From the NCBI GenBank assembly GCA_964436955.1, contig CAYTFC010000006.1, positions 1 to 64,000 on the forward strand: DNA of 64,000 nucleotides, given 5' to 3'. Below, one piece after another: positions 7,328 through 14,548 of the stretch. How positions within the stretch are numbered: position 1 is the first letter of the stretch; the number at the start of each line of letters is the position of its first letter. A model generated the notes under the pieces. That model worked only from the letters and a program-made list of their open reading frames with translations. It was not told where the DNA came from and ran no database searches. The position numbers and the translations under genes were made by a program. Source of the DNA: CAMFKD01 sp964436955. GTDB lineage: Bacteria > Chlamydiota > Chlamydiia > Chlamydiales > JAJFMA01.

Positions 7328-8855
7328 TTAGCTTCTGACTTGTTGTCGAGTAAAAGTGGAATTCATTGAGGTGCAACGTATCATCTTTTTCGAAATCAAG
7401 ATGTGCATTCATGCTTTCTGCCAACTTGCGCAGGTAGGGCTTGTCGATGACTTCCAGATATTGATCAAGCTCTGGGTGCAATCTTAAGCGGACGGCAAAT
7501 TGTTGCTGGCAACGAATGAGTTTGCGCAAACTGCGCTCGATTTCAATGGAAACTGTTTCGTGATTTTTGATTAGTCCGCTGCCTGCACAATAGGGGCAAG
7601 CTGTGAATACTGTTTGCATGAGGGATCCGCGATGGCGCTGGCGTGTCATTTCGACCAATCCGAATTCGCTCATACCCAAAATCGTGCATTTTGCCGAGTC
7701 GTCGCGCATGCAGTCCTTAATTTTGTCCAATACACGTCGCTGATTTCGGCGCAGGCGCATATCAATAAAGTCGCAAATGACTAGGCCACCAATGTTGCGA
7801 AGGCGCAATTGGCGCGCAATCTCTTCCGCGGCTTCCAGGTTGATGTGTACTAAAGATTCTTCAACATCAGAATCGTTGTTGGAGCTGCGGCCGGAGTTGA
7901 CGTCAACGGTTTGCATGGCTTCTGTGCGGTCGAAGTATAGATAGCCACCTGATGGTAACCAGACTTTACGGCGCAAGGCTTTCTCAATTTCGCGTTCGAC
8001 GTTGAAGCGTTCAAACATAGGTGTTTTATCGCGATAAAATTCGATGCGCAAGGGATGTTCACTCGCATACTTGCTATACAGATTCTTGACCGTTTGGAAT
8101 GTGGGATAGTCATCAATCAAGAGGCGCTCAAATCGGCGGTCTATCGCTGTGACAAGGGCGCGCTTAATGAGGTCAGACTCTGCGTAAAGCATTCCGGGAT
8201 CAGGACTTTTTTGGAATGTATCGATGGTAATTTGCCAGTTCTCCAGCAGTTCATGTGCTTCGGCAATCAGTTGCTGAGGCGTTGCTAGGCGACTGGCGGT
8301 ACGACAGATGAGTCCCATGTCCCTTGGCATTTCAAAGGATCGGATGAGCTTCTTCAAGCGATCCCGCACGGCGCGGTCTTCGATCTTGCGCGAAACGCCA
8401 CGATGTGGGGAGTTGGGTAGCAAAACTAGGTATCGACCTGCAATGCTCACGTTTGAAGTAAGCCTTGCACCTTTGGTTCCGATGGGTTCCTTAACAACCT
8501 GCACCAATACTGGCTGGTCAATCTTGAGAACTTCATCGATTTTCAAGTTCTTCTGCTGGCGCATATCGACTTCACCGATGTCGTAATCGAGGTCGAAGTC
8601 CATGTCGAAGATCTGTTCGAACTTACGGGTATTCTCAATGATGTCGGAGATGTGGATAAATCCATTCTCCCCTTCATTAATGTCGATAAAGGCCGATTGA
8701 ATGTTGTGAAGGATATTGGTCACTCGTCCGCGGTAGATATTTCCGGCGAGCTGTCTCTCTTTCTTTCGTTCAATGATTAAATCGTAGAGGAGTCCATTGC
8801 GAAGATGCGCATAACGGCGCTCTTTTGACTCGATATTCAGTAGTATTTCATCCAT
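7317..8855 (-). CDS. rng: Ribonuclease G
   Basis: This endoribonuclease of the RNase E/G family acts in rRNA maturation and mRNA decay. The 512-residue protein has the N-terminal S1 domain (GRVTNILHNIQSAFIDINEG), the catalytic DVNSGRS motif with the metal-binding aspartates, and the zinc-link type CPYCAGSG near residue 410. The length is that of RNase G; the long RNase E C-terminal scaffold is absent. It lies upstream of and overlaps plsB, so it probably heads a two-gene operon transcribed divergently from the DUF177 gene. Confidence 0.93.
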   Translation of the reverse strand: MDEILLNIESKERRYAHLRNGLLYDLIIERKKERQLAGNIYRGRVTNILHNIQSAFIDINEGENGFIHISDIIENTRKFEQIFDMDFDLDYDIGEVDMRQQKNLKIDEVLKIDQPVLVQVVKEPIGTKGARLTSNVSIAGRYLVLLPNSPHRGVSRKIEDRAVRDRLKKLIRSFEMPRDMGLICRTASRLATPQQLIAEAHELLENWQITIDTFQKSPDPGMLYAESDLIKRALVTAIDRRFERLLIDDYPTFQTVKNLYSKYASEHPLRIEFYRDKTPMFERFNVEREIEKALRRKVWLPSGGYLYFDRTEAMQTVDVNSGRSSNNDSDVEESLVHINLEAAEEIARQLRLRNIGGLVICDFIDMRLRRNQRRVLDKIKDCMRDDSAKCTILGMSEFGLVEMTRQRHRGSLMQTVFTACPYCAGSGLIKNHETVSIEIERSLRKLIRCQQQFAVRLRLHPELDQYLEVIDKPYLRKLAESMNAHLDFEKDDTLHLNEFHFYSTTSQKLIET

Positions 8856-9385
8856 GGCGCTATCTCATCAGCTGTGATGAAAAGCGGGGTCGGGCGAAGG
8901 TGGGGGCGGTGATCAAAAAGACCTGTTACAACGTTTCCACGCTAAGGACAAAAATTGGAAAGATCAAAGGGGTGGAAACAACCATCAATTCCTTAATCGG
9001 AACCGGTGCGGTCGTAGTCCTTGATCTTATAACTCATTGCAATGTCCCGTTAATAATCCGTACTGAAAACGCTAAATACGCCTTTTAAAGGCGGAATAAT
9101 TGTAACTTGTCTTTGATCAACTCAGCATCACACATTGACGCACGAGCGGTCGCTTTTCTCGTTTGTGGTCTAGATGAAAAGTGGTAACTAGTTGGGTGTT
9201 TTGCGCATCCTAGCTAAAAACTTTCATCGTTAATCTTTACGCTTACCGCCATGTTAGCCCATTCATTGGATCTTTTCCAGAAAAAAGCCGATGAGCCAGG
9301 AAAAACAATAGACAATAAGATGAAAGTCGCCTACACTCAATTCTTTGAATTCAACTCCTTCATCGTTCAACCGAAATTCATCACT
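8856..9385. promoter_or_regulatory. Divergent intergenic region with a 15-bp palindrome
   Basis: About 530 bp separate the start of rng (minus) from the preferred start of the DUF177 gene (plus), so both promoters must lie here. The only clear structure is CGCCTTTTAAAGGCG at 9079-9093, a perfect 7-bp inverted repeat around one base; it could be an operator or a short hairpin. I see no RNA gene and no convincing long reading frame other than the possible 5' extension of the DUF177 gene from 9251. Confidence 0.4.
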
Positions 9386-9895
9386 ATGTCAGTAATTGAT
9401 CCAGCACTTAAAATCTATGTTGAGCAGTTGCGTGGAGGAAAAACCCAGCAGTTGTCCGAGGCGATTTCGCCTGAATTTTTGGGTGTGCAAGAGCCTGAGT
9501 TGGCGTTTCATTCTCCTGTAGTGATTGAGGGCGAAGCCTATCTTGCTCAGGATGATTTAGTCATTCAGGTCGATTTGCAAACGCAAGCGCAGATTCCTTG
9601 CCGCGTGTGCAACGAACTATTTCAGTATGATATCAGTATTCAGAAGCTCATGCATATTGAGCCAATTACAGATTTAAAGCGTGGCTATTTCGACATTAGC
9701 GAAGTTCTACGAGAAGCTATTCTTTTAGAGATTCCTGTAATTGCGGAATGCCACGATGGCCACTGTCCGGCCCGAAAGGACATGGAAGGTTACTTGAAAC
9801 AATCAGTCGAAGAAGAAGAAGTCGAAGAGGGATATCATCCCTTTGAAGGACTTTCCTTGGATGATCAAGACAAAGAAAAACGACGTAAGAAATAG
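9386..9895 (+). CDS. yceD: DUF177/YceD family protein
   Basis: The 169-residue protein is from the family linked to 23S rRNA accumulation and regularly encoded just before rpmF. A pair of cysteines (IPCRVCNELFQY) in the middle and the acidic C-terminus with EEEEVEEGYHPFEGLSLD are family features. I chose ATG 9386 (MSVIDPALKIYVEQL) because it fits the family length. The frame is open to ATG 9251 and has an ATG at 9320; none has a good ribosome binding site. It is followed after 67 bp by rpmF and then plsX, the widely conserved yceD-rpmF-plsX order. Confidence 0.8.
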   Translation: MSVIDPALKIYVEQLRGGKTQQLSEAISPEFLGVQEPELAFHSPVVIEGEAYLAQDDLVIQVDLQTQAQIPCRVCNELFQYDISIQKLMHIEPITDLKRGYFDISEVLREAILLEIPVIAECHDGHCPARKDMEGYLKQSVEEEEVEEGYHPFEGLSLDDQDKEKRRKK

Positions 9896-9962
9896 AGTTG
9901 GCTTTTCTCAAAACTTGATTTCGGCTATGATGATTGCGCAAACCATTTAAGAGGTCATAACA

Positions 9963-10145
9963 ATGGCAGTTCCACGTAATAGAACGTCCAATGCGAGAAA
10001 GAATTCGAGACGCTCACACCATGCGAAGCGTCCTAAGTCTATTATGCGCTGCGGCAATTGCGACAGCCCGAAGCTACCACACACGCTTTGTAAGTCCTGC
10101 GGACAATATGCAGGCCGAGCGCAAGTGGCTGCTCGTGAGGCATAA
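9963..10145 (+). CDS. rpmF: 50S ribosomal protein L32
   Basis: The 60-residue protein begins MAVPRNRTSNARKNSRRSHH, typical of L32. It has a four-cysteine zinc ribbon (CGNC...CKSC) at residues ~37-53. AAGAGG precedes the ATG. The stop codon abuts the TTG start of plsX, so the two are translationally linked. Confidence 0.97.
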   Translation: MAVPRNRTSNARKNSRRSHHAKRPKSIMRCGNCDSPKLPHTLCKSCGQYAGRAQVAAREA

Positions 10146-11150
10146 TTGAGCAAGCCGGGATTTCGGGTAGGCGTCGATTTGATGGGGAGCGATAAAGCCC
10201 CCCAGCACTTCTTCGATGCCGTTGCCGAAACCACCCAGGAGTTTGGAGATGACGATCTACTTGTGGCCTTTGGCACCGAGAGCGTCATCTCTGAGCTCCA
10301 AAAAATCGTAAATTCAAGCCGATTGCGGTTTGAAGTCTGTACACAAGTCATCGAAATGGATGATGCGCCTCTAACGGCCATTCGCCAGAAGAAAGAATCC
10401 TCCATGATTTTAGGAATGCGACAATTGCGCGATGGCGCGATTGATGCATTGGTGTCTGCGGGAAATACCGGAGCATTGATAGCTAGCGGAGCCATTCTCT
10501 TGCCGATGTTGCCTGGGGTGGAGAGACCCGCATTGTTGGCAATGTTACCCACGCGAAAAGGCTTTGTTGTTGTGATTGATGTAGGCGGCAATGTTTCGTG
10601 TAAGCCGACACATCTTGTTCAGTTTGCACGTATGGCCGCAGGTTATCTTCGCAGTTATGGAGTAACAAACACGCCCACTGTGGGGTTGCTCAATATTGGT
10701 GAGGAGTCCCAAAAGGGCACACCGGAGGCGCGTCAAGCCTATGAAATGCTGCAAGGTGCCTGTACCGATAGTGAGGGAATGGCATTTTTGGGCAATATTG
10801 AAGGACGCGAAGTCTTTCAGGGTAAGGTCGACATCTTAGTGACGGATGGATTTACCGGTAATATTTTCTTAAAAGCATCGGAAGGTGTTTCGTTTTTTAT
10901 TCTTGATTATTTGCACGATGCATTTAAAGAGGATCCTGATCCACGATTGGATAATGTGATACGCACGCTGCATAGCATTGTGGATTACAATGAGTATCCT
11001 GGAGCTATTGTGAGTGGAGTGGATCGCATTTTGATTAAGTGTCATGGCAGTTCATCATCGAGTGCAATGCGGCGCGGATTGTTGGGAGCTCGCGACTTAT
11101 TGCAAGCCGGTTGGCTCGATTCCATGCGTCATCAGCTAGAAGTTACCTAA
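10146..11150 (+). CDS. plsX: Phosphate acyltransferase
   Basis: PlsX converts acyl-ACP to acyl-phosphate, a donor for phospholipid synthesis. The 334-residue protein has the family blocks VGVDLMGSDKAP at the N-terminus, SAGNTGALIASGAI, and LVTDGFTGNIFLKASEG. The start is TTG at 10146, directly after the TAA of rpmF, with GAGG about 8 bases upstream; the next ATG is inside the conserved DLMGSD motif. The chromosomal separation from plsB (minus strand, via rng) matches the arrangement I remember for Chlamydia. Confidence 0.95.
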   Translation: MSKPGFRVGVDLMGSDKAPQHFFDAVAETTQEFGDDDLLVAFGTESVISELQKIVNSSRLRFEVCTQVIEMDDAPLTAIRQKKESSMILGMRQLRDGAIDALVSAGNTGALIASGAILLPMLPGVERPALLAMLPTRKGFVVVIDVGGNVSCKPTHLVQFARMAAGYLRSYGVTNTPTVGLLNIGEESQKGTPEARQAYEMLQGACTDSEGMAFLGNIEGREVFQGKVDILVTDGFTGNIFLKASEGVSFFILDYLHDAFKEDPDPRLDNVIRTLHSIVDYNEYPGAIVSGVDRILIKCHGSSSSSAMRRGLLGARDLLQAGWLDSMRHQLEVT

Positions 11151-11153
11151 GAT

Positions 11154-11204
11154 CTACATGTTCTGTTACACGTTGTAGCGCCGCTTCGCCGAAGCGGCAT
11201 TAAC
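11154..11204. repeat. Palindromic repeat, copy 2
   Basis: This is the reverse complement of 61-111 at 50 of 51 positions, with the GC-rich palindrome GCCGCTTCGCCGAAGCGGC. It starts 4 bases after the plsX stop codon and may serve as its transcript end, though it has no T tract. Confidence 0.8.
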
Positions 11205-11230
11205 AAAGCGCGATTGGAAGCGTGGTTTAC

Positions 11231-11950
11231 TCAGTCGGGGATGAGCCATTCTAATGGAATTGAAATGGTGAAGAAGTCTTTCCAACGCTGAATTCTTTGG
11301 TCCCTCAAATCAGCTTTGGCAGCTAATTGCGGGTTTTGTATCCATAACAGGTGTCTATGAAGATCTTTTACCGATGAAAGATAGTTAGGCATAATCAAAT
11401 GATAAACTGTGGCAATAGCCCAAAGCCCGCCAGCGCTAATCCCTATAGAGGTTCCCACAGCAACAGATAGAGTTTGTGTTGCTAAAAGAGATGGCGCAAA
11501 GAACAAAGTGCTAGCAGCACCAATCCCGATAAGAGTGCTTATGAAAACAGGCCACTTAAGGGCCGTTCCTATCATACATAGCGCCTCGTATCCACCGTCA
11601 GGTAACATACCTAATCCTGTGACGATAAACAGGGTTGCTGGACCTCCTAGAATTAGTGTCATACCCTTTCCCAGCACTTCCAATGCTATTTTTGGTATCG
11701 TCGCCACAGCGCTAACGCCATGAAGTACCATCATACCAGCATGATCTACGGGACCGTACTTTCCCGCGCTATATTGTTTTAAAAGCGGCTGAGAATGGCC
11801 GAATAGTGATACGAACATTGCAAATCCTCTTCGAAGTACATACACGATAGCATGCATATGTAAAGTGTCGGTAAATGATGCGATGCCTGCGGCAAAAATA
11901 CCGGCTTTATTGCCGCAGGCCAATACGAGGGGTGAGTTAAATAAATCCAT
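11231..11950 (-). CDS. Hypothetical membrane protein, possibly 5'-truncated
   Basis: The 239-residue protein has several hydrophobic stretches (ALEVLGKGMTLILGGPATLFI, WPVFISTLIGIGAASTLFF, TLSVAVGTSIGISAGGLW), compatible with four to five membrane helices; bilobed pairs are reminiscent of inclusion-membrane proteins. I do not recognise the family. The ATG at 11950 has no ribosome binding site. The frame stays open upstream into the sequence leading to the group II intron remnant, so the original 5' end may have been lost there. Confidence 0.5.
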   Translation of the reverse strand: MDLFNSPLVLACGNKAGIFAAGIASFTDTLHMHAIVYVLRRGFAMFVSLFGHSQPLLKQYSAGKYGPVDHAGMMVLHGVSAVATIPKIALEVLGKGMTLILGGPATLFIVTGLGMLPDGGYEALCMIGTALKWPVFISTLIGIGAASTLFFAPSLLATQTLSVAVGTSIGISAGGLWAIATVYHLIMPNYLSSVKDLHRHLLWIQNPQLAAKADLRDQRIQRWKDFFTISIPLEWLIPD

Positions 11951-12035
11951 ATCGCGGAAGCGATAAAAGTGAGTAGCCCCGCATGTAGTGGGGAGAGAGC
12001 AACATCAAAATTTTGAGTCGCGGAAGCGACGAGAG

Positions 12036-12784
12036 GTGCGCCTGTGAAGGCGCAGAATCAGTTTGATGAAAGTTCAAACCATAGGAGACGACAACTATGT
12101 AGCAGAAAGTAACTGCGTCACCGTGAGGTGGGGTGGAGAGCAACTGGATGCGAAGAACCAGTCCGCAGGATGGCGAACTCGATTCGGCGGGATACCGTAG
12201 CGAGCCTCACTGTCGACGGCGAAGCTTGGAAAACACTTCTTGCGCTAGGACGTTAATAAGCGACAAGAGGACGGGTCACGTGTTTGGAGGTGGAATGGTT
12301 CGAAGGTTCTGCGATTAAGCAGGGATCACTTTAGGTGGATTGAGACACCTAAAGTTGACAGAACTCTCATAGTACCGATGACCGTAGGTCGAAACACGCG
12401 CATAACACAAGGCGCGTTTAGGGAAGGGGGGTAGGAAGATAGATGCCGAAAGGACATATAAACGTACCTTGAAAGACAGGAAGATTAGCCGCGAGCTAAT
12501 CACACACGCGCAGGGAGCAACGCTAGTGAAAGAGATTTCTAAACAAGTTGCAGAGGCTACAGCCACTGAGACGAATGAGTCAGAAAAAGACCTTCGAGCA
12601 AGATGGCACTGGGTTGAAACGAGTGTATGGACAATTAGCATGCTGACAGCCCTGGAAAACGGGGTGAAAGGAGGCAAGTGGTTTAGCCTTATAGATAAAG
12701 TCCACAAACCTAGCAATCTACAAGCAGCCTGAGTGCGAGTGCAGGCAAATAGTGGAGCAGCAGGGGTGGATAATATCTCGGAAC
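12036..12784 (+). mobile_element. Group II intron remnant (5' ribozyme part and start of its reverse transcriptase)
   Basis: GTGCGCC at 12036 resembles the 5' boundary of bacterial group II introns. It is followed by ~490 bases of structured, GC-rich non-coding sequence (several short hairpins) and then by the N-terminus of an intron-encoded protein. The element stops at about 12784, where sequence of an RHS gene begins. The 3' domains (V, VI) are absent. The exact 5' end is uncertain: two copies of TCGCGGAAGCGA lie at about 11952 and 12018, just before it. Confidence 0.7.
12526..12784 (+). pseudogene. ltrA: Group II intron reverse transcriptase/maturase, N-terminal fragment
   Basis: GTG 12526 is preceded by AGGGAG (12512-12517). 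The frame reads VKEISKQVAEATATETNESE and continues with RARWHWVETSVWTISMLTAL, GVKGGKWFSLIDKVHKPSNL and QAA. A TGA stands at 12730-12732 where the family has Trp. Beyond it the same frame continues VRVQANSGAAGVDNIS, the conserved start of the reverse transcriptase domain. The coding sequence then ends at the junction with RHS sequence. It is dead twice over: a nonsense mutation and loss of all catalytic motifs. Confidence 0.85.
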
Positions 12785-13156
12785 GTGAGTGATGTTACCC
12801 ATTGCATCGCTATGCGCTGTGGGACGTCCTTGCGAGTTGTATTGGGTTTGGGTTACGGCAAAGGTAGATTCTGAGTCATATTTTGTGGTGAGGGTTTGGT
12901 TTCCCAGACGATCGTAGACATACGTTTCTTTGCTAAAAACTGTGCCGTACGCATCTTCGCTGCGCAGTTCTATAAGGCGATTAAGTGAATCATGGCACTG
13001 GATTTGGGCGATATAGTCACTCTCCCTATGCTTCCGACTTGCCATTAGGGTTTGGAGCTTTTGAAAGCCTTTGCTCTTTGCCCAGCTGCGTAAATTCGGG
13101 CATTGTTTTGGATGGCTACGGATGAGTTTAGCATATTTTGATGAACAGTATTTCAC
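12785..13156 (-). pseudogene. Chimeric remnant: decayed toxin tip joined to an RHS core fragment
   Basis: On the minus strand, 13156-13030 carries a copy of the orphan tip module (SKGF...PNPNGKSEA), broken by a frameshift and a TAG in place of the Trp seen in the other copy. It is joined at a GAGAGTGA sequence to 12785-13015, a near-copy of the RHS core (SDYIAQIQCHDSLNRLIELR, SEDAYGTVFSKETY), homologous to about 17015-17245 of the intact RHS gene. The fragment ends at the group II intron remnant. It starts with GTG overlapping the stop of the DUF2283 gene. It is not expected to make a working toxin. Confidence 0.75.
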
Positions 13157-13377
13157 AAAATTTCTATCCCATATATGACCCCATTGTCGTCGTGATCCAT
13201 TACCAGTTCTCCACCGTCTTTTAATTCATAAACTTCCGATGTTAAATTTTGAGGACTTTCATCATAAAAATTTATGTACAATGCTGTCTCAGCGTCTACG
13301 CCCATCTGCCAATACTTCGCATAATCAGGATGATTCTTGATAATCTCAATTAGGGTTTTTATGTTAATTTGCGCCAT
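13153..13377 (-). CDS. DUF2283-family small protein
   Basis: The 74-residue protein has the DUF2283 signature: ETALYINFYDESPQ in the middle and DHDDNGVIYGIEIL at the C-terminus. ATG 13377 is preceded by GGATGG. The function of the family is not established. Its position between a toxin-tip/immunity cassette and a tip remnant, all on one strand, makes an immunity or accessory role in the RHS island possible. That is inference only. Confidence 0.7.
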   Translation of the reverse strand: MAQINIKTLIEIIKNHPDYAKYWQMGVDAETALYINFYDESPQNLTSEVYELKDGGELVMDHDDNGVIYGIEIL

Positions 13378-13410
13378 TTTCAACCATCCGGTGACATGAT
13401 TTTTGGAACA

Positions 13411-13893
13411 CTAGGAACTATTGAAAATATCGCTGCTATTAGAACCAAGCATTATGGGACGAAGCCAAATACCAATCAATTCTTTATCCTTAAGAGTCGC
13501 AACACAGTTTGGCGCAAATTCAACCATTCTCATGCCCACAATAGAAGGGTCACCAAGGCAAATCCAATGGTGTTCTTTATTCAGAAAAATAGGCCAATTC
13601 CTGTTTAGTTCTAAGGATATCCCAGGAATGAGTTCCTTATCAAAACAAGCCTTTACAGCATTTGATGAGAAACTCTTGGGATATTCTCTAACCTCTTTAT
13701 AGTGGATGAGAGGGCAATACCCAATTACTCCAAGCAGAGTCCCCTCAAAGTCGATGGTGAGCTCTAAAAAATTAATCAGAATCGAAGAGTACGCATATTC
13801 TGAAAAAGGTTCGGGACGAAAGGAGTATTCATCCGTATCATATACGAGAGTAAACTGTTCATTATTTTTGTTTTGTTGAATAATAAATTCCAT
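13411..13893 (-). CDS. Probable immunity protein of the orphan RHS toxin tip
   Basis: The 160-residue acidic soluble protein begins MEFIIQQNKNNEQFTLVYDT. It starts 5 bp after the stop codon of the orphan toxin tip (13899-14164), the arrangement normal for toxin-immunity pairs. It has no signal peptide. I do not recognise a named immunity family; an N-terminal beta-rich segment followed by a WICLGDPSIVGMRMVEFAP core is all that stands out. The assignment rests on position and size. Confidence 0.55.
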   Translation of the reverse strand: MEFIIQQNKNNEQFTLVYDTDEYSFRPEPFSEYAYSSILINFLELTIDFEGTLLGVIGYCPLIHYKEVREYPKSFSSNAVKACFDKELIPGISLELNRNWPIFLNKEHHWICLGDPSIVGMRMVEFAPNCVATLKDKELIGIWLRPIMLGSNSSDIFNSS

Positions 13894-13898
13894 AAAAC

Positions 13899-14164
13899 CT
13901 ATCTAAAGTTAAAGTAAAGAATAGTTTTAGTTTTGGGGTTAATTAACAGCTCATACGATCCATGAGAACCACGAAAGGTTCCGGGCACTTGCCAGTACAT
14001 TAAGTTGGGTATTCGTTGAGGCTCAGGAATTGCCTTCGGACTTTATCTTCAATCTCCACTCAAATTTGCCGTTAATATATTCACCCCATGCTTCTGGCTT
14101 TCCATTAGGATTAGGTAGCTTATCAAAGCCTTTGCTTTTTGCCGCAGGTCTCTGAGTTTTCTTC
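13899..14164 (-). pseudogene. Orphan RHS toxin C-terminal tip, frameshifted
   Basis: Directly after the stop of the first immunity gene the minus strand reads KKTQRPAAKSKGFDKLPNPN, then GKPEAWGEYINGKFEWRLKI and a stop at 14023. A second frame continues without a gap as PKAIPEPQRIPNLMYWQVPG, TFRGSHGSYELLINPKTKTI, LYFNFR and stops at TAG 13899-13901. The two halves are best explained as one tip of about 85 residues broken by a single frameshift near 14035. It has no start codon or RHS core of its own, so it is a displaced cassette that would need recombination into an RHS gene to be expressed. A sequencing error cannot be excluded. Confidence 0.65.
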
Positions 14165-14548
14165 TCATGCTTTTGTCTCGAATTCAGCGCGCATATTTGT
14201 GTTTTCAATGGTCCAGCGAGTCCACTCACCGTCGATTTTGCTAAAACCACAGATAGAGACCGAAGAATTTGAAAATGATATGTCACAAATATCCATTAAA
14301 CTTTCTATGTTCAAATCGCTAACTTTAACCCAGTTGTTGAGCGCGTAAATGAATTTATTTACGGAGAGGTTTTGCCATTTGTCAAAGTGCATGGATCCCC
14401 TTCCCAATTCAATGCCCTTTTCAGCAGCCAACCAAGCCCCGTCAACAACAATGGTAAGTGATTTATGTTCAGTAGATAAATCCATCTTTTCCACATCAAA
14501 ATCTGGAAAAGATAAATCCTTCATCTCGCTCGCTGTTAGGGATATCAT
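14165..14548 (-). CDS. Probable immunity protein of the RHS toxin
   Basis: The 127-residue soluble protein begins MISLTASEMKDLSFPDFDVE. Its ATG overlaps the stop codon of the RHS gene (ATGA), so it is translationally coupled to the toxin, as expected for an immunity partner. There is no signal peptide, consistent with cytosolic protection. It shows repeated beta-strand patterns (HKSLTIVVDGAW, SNSSVSICGFSK, GEWTRWTIENT). No named family is recognised. Confidence 0.65.
   Translation of the reverse strand: MISLTASEMKDLSFPDFDVEKMDLSTEHKSLTIVVDGAWLAAEKGIELGRGSMHFDKWQNLSVNKFIYALNNWVKVSDLNIESLMDICDISFSNSSVSICGFSKIDGEWTRWTIENTNMRAEFETKA

Noticed and set aside
12133..12318. Short open frames within the group II intron 5' region
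   Set aside because: They overlap predicted ribozyme structure, lack start signals and have no homology I recognise.
12730..12732. TGA read as tryptophan in the maturase frame (recoding)
   Set aside because: Other genes in the window use TGA as stop (for example glycosyltransferase and RHS ends), and the maturase is truncated soon after, so a nonsense mutation is the simple explanation.
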